Assembly: GCA_016630955.3 (NCBI GenBank)
Contig: CM049986.1
Span: forward strand, 2,294,001 to 2,358,000
DNA: 64,000 bases
Direction: 5' to 3'
Source: Didymella arachidicola
Lineage: Eukaryota > Ascomycota > Dothideomycetes > Pleosporales > Didymellaceae
Of the stretch, positions 27,744-37,562 are shown piece by piece; position 1 is the stretch's first letter; each line of letters starts with the position of its first letter. The position numbers were made by a program, and so were the translations under genes. The notes under the pieces were generated by a model that ran no database searches, had not been told where the DNA came from, and worked only from the letters and a program-made list of their open reading frames with translations.

Positions 27744-28223
27744 TGTTACGATCTCCGAGTTGCGAGGTACTGATAGGAAGCGGGGCATCGCTAAGGATGA
27801 CAGCGTGTCACCAATCACGGGACTCCGGGATGGCATCCCGCCAAGACGTGACCTCCGGGATGGCATGACCTCCGGGGATGGCATGACCTCCGGGGATGGC
27901 ACGACCTCCGGGATGGCAAGACCTCCGGGGATGGCACAACCCTTGGGATGACCTCCATTACCTTCACTATATAATCTAGTAGGAACACAACTCTTACAGT
28001 TCGTGTTCAATCCTAAGTTAAAGTTTGTCTTTGGATCTCAAACCCAACCTTCGAGCTAGACAGTCTACTCTGTACTACTCATCGTTACCCTGCTCTCAAG
28101 ACTGACAGATCGTATCTGTACACCTTATTGCAACCAACCCCTTCGGCTTCCTGTCACCGTACTCATCCCCGAGAACCAATAGAATTAGTGCTTACGAGCT
28201 TTGCTTAAAGTACGACTTCAACA
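27744..28223 (+). repeat. Solo LTR G (type C U3, expanded array)
   Basis: 480 bp, target duplication GCGGC (27739-27743 and 28224-28228). U3 carries five tandem copies of a ~17-18-bp unit of the form GACCTCCGGGGATGGCA (about 27850-27945); element C LTRs have two, which accounts for their 53-bp difference. Confidence 0.93.
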
Positions 28224-28638
28224 GCGGCGCACATGGGCGAGCGGCGCACCTAGTTTTACTAGGGAAAACCAAACATCTAGATGCTAATAACTCTAGAACT
28301 ATTCTATAGAATCTTTTAAAAATTAAATATGTATATTTTATCTAGGTATGCTTTAAGCCTCGTAAGTAACTAAGCTCTAGCTCTTCTAGATCTAGAGATA
28401 TAGAAAAGTAGGTCTAGATAATCCCTGCATTTTATGTTTTCCTTAATAGCTAGTCTTCTACTCTAGCTATAGCTTCTAGATTATAGAAAAAGCTTCTTTA
28501 TATACTTGCAGCTCTACTATAAAAAATTTAGAATTTAATACCTAGGATAAGAGGACTTATTTAGAAGTAAAAATAGAGAGTTAACTAGTAAAACTAGGTG
28601 CGCCGCTCGCTCGTGTGCGCCGCTCGCTCGTGAGGTAC

Positions 28639-29116
28639 TGTTACGATCTCCGAAAGAACAGGTACTGATAGGAAGCGGGGCATCGCTTAGGGCGACAGCG
28701 TGTCACGTGTCACGTGACTGACCACCTCGCCAAGCTCGACCACCCGCGATGGCTCGACCACCTGCGATGGCTCGACCACCTGCAATGGTTCGACCACCTG
28801 CGATGGCTTAACCACCTAAGGTGGCTTAAGTATTAGCAACATGCACACAGAATTCCCTTAGTATATATTTAGTAGGAACACAACTCTTACAGTGTGTGTT
28901 CAATCCTAAGTTAAAGTTTGTCTTTGGATCTCAAACCCAACCTTCGAGCTAGACAGTCTACTCTGTACTACTCATCGTTACCCTGCTCTCAAGACTGACA
29001 GATCGTATCTGTACACCTTATTGCAACCAACCCCTTCGGCTTCCTGTCACCGTACTCATCCCTGAGAACCAATAGAATTAGTGCTTACGAGCTTTGCTTA
29101 AAGTACGACTTCAACA
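28639..29116 (+). repeat. 5' LTR of element B
   Basis: 478 bp. U3 has the double CACGTG as in A, then a tandem array GACCAC-C-TGCGATGGCTC (four main copies, about 28737-28810), ending in the palindrome CCACCTAAGGTGG. TATATATTT at 28862-28870. Confidence 0.95.
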
Positions 29117-29133
29117 TTTTGAACACCCCCAAG

Positions 29134-31386
29134 ATGAGTACTACCTCAGGATCCCGTGCTACCCCAAGCAACTCCAACACATCACGCCGCACGGCTGATG
29201 ACGATCTCGACATGGACGAGGAGGCAGCGGCGCCTGCCCCTACCAGTGTTTACCCAGTGGCTAAACCCGAGGCCTTTGATGGCACTCGCGACAAGCTGGA
29301 AGACTGGCTCATGAAGTTCGATCTGTTTTTCATGTTCCAAGGAGAACGCATCCCAGAGGAGAAACGTGTCACTTTTGTGAGTACGTTTATGAAGGATCGC
29401 GCGTTCACTTGGATCAAACCCTTTATTCGCCGTTACCACGACGGAGCAAGCAACTCAGCAGACATCGACCCATGGATCGAAGACTTCGATCTGTTCAAGG
29501 AACAGATTCGCCAAGTATTTGGAGTGCACAACGAACCAACCATCGCCCGACGCGAGATTCAGCGCATCCGACAAACTGCGTCCGCCGCCGACTACGCTGC
29601 CAAGTTTCAGCAAGTAGCTACGTTCACCGGCTGGGACGACGTTGCGTTGATGACCATGTTCAAACAAGGCCTTAAGCCCAAGGTCAAGGAGGAGCTCATG
29701 CGGACTGCCGCAGCTACCGATACCTTCGATGCACTAGTAAACGAAGCGATCAGTATCGACGTCAAGCTCTACGACCTTCAACAAGAATTAAGAGAGGACC
29801 CTCGTGCGCGAGCCGTGACTCAAGTCGCTCGCCCACCCCAGGCTCCACGCAACCAATGGCGCAACAACAACTACCGCCGTGGCCAACGTGGCGGCCCTTA
29901 CCAAGCCAACATGGGACGCCGTGTCCACAACGATACGAACAGTGGATACTACGGTCCTGCAGCAATGGACCTCTCCAACATTAACAAAGGACCTGAACGA
30001 TGGAATGAGAAAAAGAAGGGTAGTAACAACCGCGGTGATAAGTCTTCAGTGACTTGTTACGGCTGTGGCAAGACAGGCCACTACGCCCGCGACTGTCGCA
30101 TGAAGAACAAAGTGACCAGACAGCTGAACATGCTGGCTCATGACGACAGCGGCGACCAAGAGTGGGAGGTCGTTACTAATGAGATGGGACGTCTCATGGA
30201 AGACCCCACTTCCGGACTCGATGACGACTACATTGAGGAATCCGACGAAGATGTTTCGAACAAACAAGTTCGGTCACCAACACCCTACCCTAAGGAGGAG
30301 TGGATTGACAATGATCCCCGCCAACACCATGTGGTAGAGTGCGACATTAAGGACGACAGCATTATTGTCGGCAAACGATACTACGATTCCTTTTTCCGGC
30401 TTAACGACAAGTACTATTCAAAGGAAGGGAAACGTTTAATTGTATGCGACAGAACGCAACATAGTCAGGACATGATGGTCTCGCGCGACCAATCCACCCA
30501 GACTCCTGTCTTCCAAGAACCCAAAGCACCAACGATAAACTTGACCATTGTCAACAACATCCCAGAGCACAAGGGAGAAGCGTCATCCGTTACTATCCAG
30601 ACACCAAGCCTACAGGATGTCGAGTCTGTCCGTGATTGGATGACGGAAGAAAATATTCAACGGTCAAGACGGTACTTGCTCGGTGACCCTGAAGCACTTG
30701 AGAGATTCGACCAACAGGTAGCCAATGCACAGAAAACCAACAAAGAATGGCACACGGAAGACTTTATCCGCTGGAAAGAAAGCAACTCTGCAACTCAGCA
30801 ACAGCTGGACGACTACAACTTGTACGCTCGCAGTCGAGACGAACCCGACTTCGACCGACAGCCCGCTTTGCCAACGCCGAGCTATACGTCGAAGCTGTTC
30901 CAGGATATTCGAAACCCGTACCATCCTCGACTACCACCTACGCAATGCTACCACGAAGCCTGCGAAGACCACAGACAGTACAAACTGGACAGTGGATGGT
31001 TTCCAAGTAAGCCCGAGGGCTGCGAGGAATACTGGTGGGAATGTACGGATACCTATTGCGCAGAGCACTTGTGGGATAAGCGCACGAATCTCCACTTTCC
31101 AGGAATTGAATGTGTAGAAGACATATTCAACATGCACATGGTCCAAAACGAGAGGTGCTACGGCCAAGAATGGGCTGAGTGCTTCCATCCGAAGTGCAGG
31201 AACCACGAGACACTAAAACGCCTGAGCGGTTTTATGCCCCAGGACGAGTCTTTTTTAGACATATGGCAAACAGACGCCAAGGACAACCCGGACGAGAGCT
31301 TTTTCTCAACGCAGTCCAGGGCTCCCGGAATCGACGTCAGGATTCCAATGAGGCCCAGTCCCTCATCAAATTCCCTGTCGTGCTAG
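29134..31386 (+). CDS. gag: Gag polyprotein of element B
   Basis: 750 aa, about 14 differences from A by my count over the whole frame. Same Gag domain, CCHC knuckle and three C-x4-C-x2-H motifs; T-TTT-TTA at 31251-31257 is in -1 phase. The slow divergence of Gag contrasts with the antisense ORF of the same element. Confidence 0.95.
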   Translation: MSTTSGSRATPSNSNTSRRTADDDLDMDEEAAAPAPTSVYPVAKPEAFDGTRDKLEDWLMKFDLFFMFQGERIPEEKRVTFVSTFMKDRAFTWIKPFIRRYHDGASNSADIDPWIEDFDLFKEQIRQVFGVHNEPTIARREIQRIRQTASAADYAAKFQQVATFTGWDDVALMTMFKQGLKPKVKEELMRTAAATDTFDALVNEAISIDVKLYDLQQELREDPRARAVTQVARPPQAPRNQWRNNNYRRGQRGGPYQANMGRRVHNDTNSGYYGPAAMDLSNINKGPERWNEKKKGSNNRGDKSSVTCYGCGKTGHYARDCRMKNKVTRQLNMLAHDDSGDQEWEVVTNEMGRLMEDPTSGLDDDYIEESDEDVSNKQVRSPTPYPKEEWIDNDPRQHHVVECDIKDDSIIVGKRYYDSFFRLNDKYYSKEGKRLIVCDRTQHSQDMMVSRDQSTQTPVFQEPKAPTINLTIVNNIPEHKGEASSVTIQTPSLQDVESVRDWMTEENIQRSRRYLLGDPEALERFDQQVANAQKTNKEWHTEDFIRWKESNSATQQQLDDYNLYARSRDEPDFDRQPALPTPSYTSKLFQDIRNPYHPRLPPTQCYHEACEDHRQYKLDSGWFPSKPEGCEEYWWECTDTYCAEHLWDKRTNLHFPGIECVEDIFNMHMVQNERCYGQEWAECFHPKCRNHETLKRLSGFMPQDESFLDIWQTDAKDNPDESFFSTQSRAPGIDVRIPMRPSPSSNSLSC

Positions 31387-34300
31387 AAGGCACCAGGATG
31401 ACGGCATTGTTGGACTCAGGAGCACAAAGCAACTACGTGTCTCAATCCGCTATCGCGCAAGCAGGCTTGCAGAAGCGAAGAAAGAAGGAACCATACCCTT
31501 TACGAGTAGCCAACGGAGAACCAATGCCAGGAGAGTCGACTGTGACCCACGATGTGGTACAGCGACGTCTGAAAGTATTCAACCACGAGGAATTGATAGA
31601 CCTAGATGTTCTGGGAACGGCCGCCCATGATATCATATTAGGACTCCCTTGGTTAAGAGAGCACAATCCATGGATCGACTGGAAGAACCAGCGAATAACG
31701 CTCACGTGTCACGGATCAGGTACACCCGGACAGCGACCCGCGCAGCTCACGACGCAGCTGGTGGATGAGAAGGAGATCAACAATATCTCTTCGAACAAGA
31801 CGCGCCAAGATAGAGCGGTCGACCGTGCAGATACCAACCAGCCCCTGGATCACAAAGCGACGGTTAAGGAGAACAGTACAACTCCTGACATCCCGGATGA
31901 ATACAGAGAGTTTATAGACCTCTTCCGCGATGAGAAGACTGCGAAGGCATTACCGCAGCACCAGGAATGGGACCACGAGATTAAGCTCGAGGAAGGCAAG
32001 AAGCCCCCATTCGGGCCAATATACCAGATGTCAGAAAAGGAACTTGAGGAGCTGCGCAACTACCTTAAGGAGAACCTCGACAAAGGATTCATTCGAGAAT
32101 CAGAATCCCCAGCAGGATTTCCCGTTCTATTCGTACCAAAGAAAGATGGCAAGTTACGACCTTGCATCGATTACCGAAAGCTCAACGATATCACGATTAA
32201 GAATCGTTACCCGCTACCGAACATCAGCGAACTTCAGGATCGGTTAGCCGGAGCACAGTACTTCACTGCGTTAGATTTAAGAGGGGCGTACAACCTCATC
32301 CGCATGAAGGAAGGCGAAGAATGGAAGACGGCGTTTAGAACCCGTTATGGTCATTACGAGTATTTGGTTATGCCATTCGGGCTCACCAACGCACCAGCGA
32401 CATGTCAGGCCTTAATCAACAACGTGCTAAGGGCACACTTGGACATTACCGTGGTGGCGTACCTCGATGACATCCTAGTGTACAGCAAAACACTAGAAGA
32501 GCATGTCGAACACGTACGACAAGTGCTTGCCTGCCTAGGAGCAGCGCACCTACGCTTAAAACCCGAGAAGTGCGAGTGGCACAAGGAGGAAGTCGAATTC
32601 CTAGGGTTTGTAGTGGGACGATATGGAGTCAAGATGAGCCAAGCAAAGATTCAGGTTGTGAAGGATTGGCCAACACCCAAAACCGTCAAGAATATTCAAG
32701 AGTTCCTTGGGTTTGTCAACTTCAACCGACGCTTCATCAAGGATTACTCCACCAAGGCCTTGCCGCTTACGAAACTTACGCGGAAGGACACACCCTTCAA
32801 ATGGGGCGAGGATCAGGACAAAGCTTTTGAAACGTTGAAACAGGCTTGTATAGATCCACCCACGTTGGTTACATTCAGGAGCGGAGAACCGCTACGAATG
32901 GAAACAGATGCCTCAGATCTGGCGTTAGGAGCATGCATCACACAGGAACGAGATGGTCAATGGCACCCGATTGCCTACTACTCACGCAAGTTCTCAGGAC
33001 CCGAAGAACGATACGACGTACACGACAAAGAACTACTCGCGATCGTATCCGCCCTAGAACATTGGCGAGTCTACGCTGAAAGTTGTTCGGAACTTACGAT
33101 CTACACGGATCACAAAAACCTGGTACACTTCACGACGACAAAGGTATTGAACAGACGACAAGTACGATGGTCCGAGACCCTCGGACAATATAAGTTCAAG
33201 ATCCTCTATACACCAGGAAAGGACAACGGTAGAGCCGACGCACTCAGCCGACGACACGACCTCGCAGGATCCAAGACGATCAACGAATCAGCGATCCTTG
33301 GTATCAATAGCGACGGATCGTTGGGACCATCCCAGCAGCTCAATAATATGATGCTAGTACGTCAAGAGCATCATGTACCATCACAGGTACCAGAGGAACT
33401 GGAAGAAGAAGTCATAAGCAGTCACCACGATGACCCGCTTCATGGACACCCCGGTATCACCAGAACAATGGAACTCATCAAGAGACATTACGAGTTCCCG
33501 AACATGCGCGACAAGGTCGCCAAGTTCATCAAGAATTGCGTAAGCTGTCAGCAGAACAAACACAGCACGCACGCCAAGTATGGAGAAGCACAGGCAATGG
33601 AGCCGCCAACGGCACCATGGACGAACATCACGATGGATTTCGTTACACAGCTACCTGTCTCCAAGGATCCTGTAACAGGATACACCTACGACTCAATCTT
33701 CGTTGTAGTGGATCGATTCACGAAAGCCGCTGAGTTTGTGCCTTTCCGCCACAGCTACACTGCAGAGCAGCTCGCACGAGTGTATCTGGATAGGATCGTT
33801 CGACACCACGGCATTTCCGAATCAATCATCAGCGATAGAGACAAGTTGTTTACATCGAACTACTGGACCACGCTGTTAGCAGCTATTGGTACCAAGAAAA
33901 AACTGTCAACCGCGTATCATCCGCAGACGGATGGCCAAACGGAACGAGTGAACCAAACAATGGAGACGTACCTCCGCATTTACTGCAACCAGCAGCAAGA
34001 CAACTGGGTTTCACTGCTACCTATGGCACAAATCGCGTACAACAACAAATTGTCGGAAGCAACAGGCGTAACGCCGTTCTTTGCAAACCACGGGAGACAC
34101 CCAAATCTCTTTACCAGATCATTGGACAGTAACATTCAAACGGAATCAGCGATTAACTCAGTCAAAGCACTGAAGGAAGTACACGGAAAATCGCTCGATA
34201 ACATCGCCAAAGCTCAGTCACGGAGCATCTCTTATGTTAACAAGAAACGAAAAACGGCGCCTCTGCTAAAGGAGGGGGATAAAGTGTATCTCCTTACGAA

Positions 34301-34757
34301 AAACCTACGCACACGGCGACCAACGAAAAAACTGGACAAAGTTAAGGTCGGACCATTTTTCATTTCTAAGCAAATCAGCCCAGTCAACTATCGACTTGCG
34401 CTGCCTAAAGATGCGAAAATCCACCCAGTGTTCCACATCTCACTATTGGAACCAGCCGACCCCAGAACTCCGATCCAGCAAGACTTTCACTACCAGGCAG
34501 ACGGCCAAGACGAGTGGGAAGTCGAGAAAGTAATCAAACACCGAAAAACCAAACAAAACAACGAATACCTAGTCAAGTGGTTAGGATACCCGGACTCGGA
34601 AAACACGTGGGAACCAGAAGCAAACCTCACGAACTGCCGCCAGTTGCTGACGCAGTATCGAAATTCTGTGGCCAGTACGGCACAGGATCCACAGGGTTTC
34701 CAGCAAGAAAGTCAACAAAGAGTTGGTCAGACGAGAGACCAAAAGAAGAGTCGTTAG
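31257..34757 (+). CDS. pol: Pol polyprotein of element B
   Basis: Read after -1 frameshift; uninterrupted, same length as A and nearly identical. Protease DSG, RT YLDD, RNase H, integrase HHCC and DDE, and chromodomain are all present. Small differences are scattered, without clustering. The 3' end overlaps the antisense ORF by 131 bases. Confidence 0.96.
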   Translation, partial: RHMANRRQGQPGRELFLNAVQGSRNRRQDSNEAQSLIKFPVVLEGTRMTALLDSGAQSNYVSQSAIAQAGLQKRRKKEPYPLRVANGEPMPGESTVTHDVVQRRLKVFNHEELIDLDVLGTAAHDIILGLPWLREHNPWIDWKNQRITLTCHGSGTPGQRPAQLTTQLVDEKEINNISSNKTRQDRAVDRADTNQPLDHKATVKENSTTPDIPDEYREFIDLFRDEKTAKALPQHQEWDHEIKLEEGKKPPFGPIYQMSEKELEELRNYLKENLDKGFIRESESPAGFPVLFVPKKDGKLRPCIDYRKLNDITIKNRYPLPNISELQDRLAGAQYFTALDLRGAYNLIRMKEGEEWKTAFRTRYGHYEYLVMPFGLTNAPATCQALINNVLRAHLDITVVAYLDDILVYSKTLEEHVEHVRQVLACLGAAHLRLKPEKCEWHKEEVEFLGFVVGRYGVKMSQAKIQVVKDWPTPKTVKNIQEFLGFVNFNRRFIKDYSTKALPLTKLTRKDTPFKWGEDQDKAFETLKQACIDPPTLVTFRSGEPLRMETDASDLALGACITQERDGQWHPIAYYSRKFSGPEERYDVHDKELLAIVSALEHWRVYAESCSELTIYTDHKNLVHFTTTKVLNRRQVRWSETLGQYKFKILYTPGKDNGRADALSRRHDLAGSKTINESAILGINSDGSLGPSQQLNNMMLVRQEHHVPSQVPEELEEEVISSHHDDPLHGHPGITRTMELIKRHYEFPNMRDKVAKFIKNCVSCQQNKHSTHAKYGEAQAMEPPTAPWTNITMDFVTQLPVSKDPVTGYTYDSIFVVVDRFTKAAEFVPFRHSYTAEQLARVYLDRIVRHHGISESIISDRDKLFTSNYWTTLLAAIGTKKKLSTAYHPQTDGQTERVNQTMETYLRIYCNQQQDNWVSLLPMAQIAYNNKLSEATGVTPFFANHGRHPNLFTRSLDSNIQTESAINSVKALKEVHGKSLDNIAKAQSRSISYVNKKRKTAPLLKEGDKVYLLTKNLRTRRPTKKLDKVKVGPFFISKQISPVNYRLALPKDAKIHPVFHISLLEPADPRTPIQQDFHYQADGQDEWEVEKVIKHRKTKQNNEYLVKWLGYPDSENTWEPEANLTNCRQLLTQYRNSVASTAQDPQGFQQESQQRVGQTRDQKKSR

Positions 34758-35223
34758 CCTGTAACCAGCCAGGATCAGCCCAAGGAACGGAGATAAGGGG
34801 GCCGGTAGCGGTACTCGAACTTTCCGCCTCTTGCGCCTGATCTTGCGCCTTTAACAGCGCCAAGTCACGACGCGCAAACTGACGCTCGCGACTTTCGACC
34901 TTCAGTAGCTCCTCCTCGCTTTTGGCGAGAAGAGCCTTCAAGCGAGCAACTTCGAGCCGCTTTGCCTCTTTCTCCTTTTCAACCTTTTCCCATTCCTCTT
35001 CAGGAACGAACAAACTACACTCTGCCTGTACCGAGATACAGCCAGCACATCGACCAGTGGCGGTATCGACGAAACACCGCATATCTTTCTGCTCACATCT
35101 TTCGCAACGAAACGCCATCTCTAATGAGCGCTCTTGGACACGACGCGCGCGGGCACGACGTTCCGCAGTGGACGACTGCAGACGCGGGGCTCGGGGTTTT
35201 CGTGTTCCGGATTCCTTCGGCAT
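34627..35223 (-). CDS. Antisense ORF of element B: Zn2Cys6-like coiled-coil protein
   Basis: 198 aa, same length as in A and C. The six cysteines keep exact C-x2-C-x6-C-x8-C-x2-C-x6-C spacing although neighbouring residues change (NF to DM). The coiled-coil window after EKRLE is largely rewritten relative to A (11 of 19) and C (13 of 19), yet stays charged/Leu-rich with no indel. Many differences in the cysteine region are at third codon positions, as expected if the protein is under selection. The C-terminal ~75 residues are almost invariant. Confidence 0.8.
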   Translation of the reverse strand: MPKESGTRKPRAPRLQSSTAERRARARRVQERSLEMAFRCERCEQKDMRCFVDTATGRCAGCISVQAECSLFVPEEEWEKVEKEKEAKRLEVARLKALLAKSEEELLKVESRERQFARRDLALLKAQDQAQEAESSSTATGPLISVPWADPGWLQANDSSFGLSSDQLFVDFLAGNPVDPVPYWPQNFDTASATGGSS

Positions 35224-35353
35224 GGTTAGGAAGGCTATGGAACATCATAAGGAGCGACCTACGGACAGTACTTATAAAAGAGAGACCTACCCTGCGACCC
35301 GCGGCACGGATAAACGATATATCGAGGACGATATGCTAGAAGGGGGGAGGTAG

Positions 35354-35831
35354 TGTTACGATCTCCGAAAGAACAGGTACTGATAGGAAGCGGGGCATCG
35401 CTTAGGGCGACAGCGTGTCACGTGTCACGTGACTGACCACCTCGCCAAGCTCGACCACCCGCGATGGCTCGACCACCTGCGATGGCTCGACCACCTGCAA
35501 TGGTTCGACCACCTGCGATGGCTTAACCACCTAAGGTGGCTTAAGTATTAGCAACATGCACACAGAATTCCCTTAGTATATATTTAGTAGGAACACAACT
35601 CTTACAGTGTGTGTTCAATCCTAAGTTAAAGTTTGTCTTTGGATCTCAAACCCAACCTTCGAGCTAGACAGTCTACTCTGTACTACTCATCGTTACCCTG
35701 CTCTCAAGACTGACAGATCGTATCTGTACACCTTATTGCAACCAACCCCTTCGGCTTCCTGTCACCGTACTCATCCCTGAGAACCAATAGAATTAGTGCT
35801 TACGAGCTTTGCTTAAAGTACGACTTCAACA
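35354..35831 (+). repeat. 3' LTR of element B
   Basis: 478 bp, reads identical to the 5' LTR; preceded by AGAAGGGGGGAGG-type polypurine tract. Confidence 0.95.
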
Positions 35832-35840
35832 GGTACGTTA

Positions 35841-36354
35841 TACCTATATACTTATTGCACCTATTATAGCCTTTTAATATTACCTACTTTTTACTATTAA
35901 AGTATTAGTATAGTAATACTATTTTAGCCTTAGTATATAACTATACTAACTATATTAGTAAAGAGTACTTTCTACCTATTTTTAAGACTACTTTTTTATA
36001 GTCTTTTATAATAGAGAATATTTAAGCTAGTTTTAGAGGCGCTAGTCTAGTTCTAAATAACCTATAGGCTATACTATTAAAGCTTAATATAGTACTCTAG
36101 ATACCTATATAGTTACCTTAATAAGAAGGTACCTAAAAGATATAGATACTATATAATATACGTAAAGTTAAGGCTTAAAGTACTCTTATTTAAAAGAAAG
36201 TAAAAGAGCGCTATAGTTCTTCTATAAATTCTCTTAATAAGTAGGTTATATAGTTAAGTAAGAGGGCTTAGCAAATAGTATATAAGATAAGCCTAATAAT
36301 AGAGTAAATAGCTACCCTTTAATAGAGCCTAGATAAATTAAATAAGTATAAGAG
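35841..36354 (-). repeat. AT-rich relic R2, left part
   Basis: Reverse complement of R1 in its last ~110 bases (36243-36354) and extending farther left. Lines 36001-36240 contain no CA or TG, again pointing to saturated RIP. No ORF. Interrupted at 36354 by element C. Confidence 0.75.
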
Positions 36355-36781
36355 TGTTGAAGTCGTACTTTAAGCAAAGCTCGTAAGCACTAATTCTATT
36401 GGTTCTCAGGGATGAGTACGGTGACAGGAAGCCGAGGGGGTTGGTTGCAATAAGGTGTACAGATACGATCTGTCAGTCTTGAGAGCAGGGTAACGATGAG
36501 TAGTACAGAGTAGACTGTCTAGCTCGAAGGTTGGGTTTGAGATCCAAAGACAAACTTTAACTTAGGATTGAACACGAACTGTAAGAGTTGTGTTCCTACT
36601 AGATTATATAGTGAAGGTAATGGAGGTCATCCCAAGGGTTGTGCCATCCCCGGAGGTCTTGCCATCCCGGAGGTCACGTCTTGGCGGGATGCCATCCCGG
36701 AGTCCCGTGATTGGTGACACGCTGTCATCCTTAGCGATGCCCCGCTTCCTATCAGTACCTCGCAACTCGGAGATCGTAACA
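36355..36781 (-). repeat. 3' LTR of element C
   Basis: 427 bp. U3 contains CGGGATG-G-CATCCCG, a near-perfect palindrome that also reads as CGG-N9-CCG, plus two tandem GACCTCCGGG-type units. The paired CACGTG of A and B is lost here (CAATCACGGG instead). Confidence 0.95.
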
Positions 36782-36911
36782 CTACCTCTCCCCTCTCAGC
36801 ATATCGTCCTCGATATATCGTTTATCCGTGCCGTGGGTCGCAGGGTAGGTCCCGTCCTATAAGTACTGTTCGTAGGTCGTCTCCTTATGAAGTTCCATAG
36901 CCTCCCTAACC

Positions 36912-37508
36912 ATGCCGAAGGATTCCGGAACACGAAAGCCGCGAGGCCCGCGCTCGCAGTCGTCCACTGAGGAGCGTCGTGCTCGTGCTCGTCGCGTTCA
37001 AGAGCGTTCGCTAGAAATGGCGTTCCGTTGTAAAAGGTGTGAAGAAAAGAACTTTCGGTGTTTTGTCGATACCGCTACTGGTCGATGTGCTGGCTGCATC
37101 TCCGTGAAGGCGGAGTGTAGCTTGTTTGTTCCTGAAGGGGAATGGGAAAAGGTTGAGCAGGAGAAAGAAGAGAAGCGACTCGCACTCCTTCGTGCAGAGG
37201 CTGAGACTTCTCGTCTTCGTCTAGAGCTGGCGGAGGTTGAGAATCGTGAGCGTCAATTTGCGCGTCGTGATTTGGCGCTGCTGAAAGCGCAAGATCAGGC
37301 GCAAGAGGCGGAAAGTTCGAGTACCGCTACCGGCCCCCTTGTCTCCGTCCCTTGGGCTGATCCTGGCTGGTTACAGGCTAACGATTCTTCCTTTGGTCTC
37401 TCGTCTGACCAACTCTTTGTTGACTTTCTTGCTGGAAACCCTGTGGATCCTGTGCCGTACTGGCCACAGAATTTCGATACTGCGTTAGCAACTGGCGGCA
37501 GTTCGTGA
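36912..37508 (+). CDS. Antisense ORF of element C: Zn2Cys6-like coiled-coil protein
   Basis: 198 aa on the plus strand, antisense to element C. Six-cysteine pattern exact (CKRCEEKNFRC...CAGC...C). The coiled-coil window reads differently from both A and B (11 and 13 of 19). The C-terminal half is nearly identical to the others. It remains open although the pol gene it converges on has been frameshifted, so its integrity is not a by-product of pol coding here. TATAAG lies ~50 bp before the ATG (36858-36863). Confidence 0.8.
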   Translation: MPKDSGTRKPRGPRSQSSTEERRARARRVQERSLEMAFRCKRCEEKNFRCFVDTATGRCAGCISVKAECSLFVPEGEWEKVEQEKEEKRLALLRAEAETSRLRLELAEVENRERQFARRDLALLKAQDQAQEAESSSTATGPLVSVPWADPGWLQANDSSFGLSSDQLFVDFLAGNPVDPVPYWPQNFDTALATGGSS

Positions 37509-37562
37509 GGTTTGATTCTGGTTCCCACGTGTTTTCCGAGTCTGGGTATCCTAACCACTTGA

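Larger units (their letters stand above)
28639..35831 (+). mobile_element. Full-length Ty3/gypsy chromovirus, element B
   Basis: 7193 bp, target duplication GGTAC (28634-28638 and 35832-35836), inserted in the right TIR of MITE2. LTRs of 478 bp at 28639-29116 and 35354-35831 read identical. All ORFs intact. PBS, frameshift site, polypurine tract and antisense ORF as in A, but with a different U3. Confidence 0.97.
27722..35838 (-). mobile_element. MITE2, interrupted by solo LTR G and element B
   Basis: TA at 27720-27721 and 35839-35840. Removing G, B and their duplicated bases leaves 434 bp, the same length as MITE1 and closely matching it in inverted orientation. No coding capacity. G hit the left TIR and B hit the right TIR. 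Confidence 0.9.

Noticed and set aside
27850..27945. CRISPR-like array in solo LTR G
   Set aside because: Units are adjacent tandem repeats without unique spacers, inside a eukaryotic LTR.
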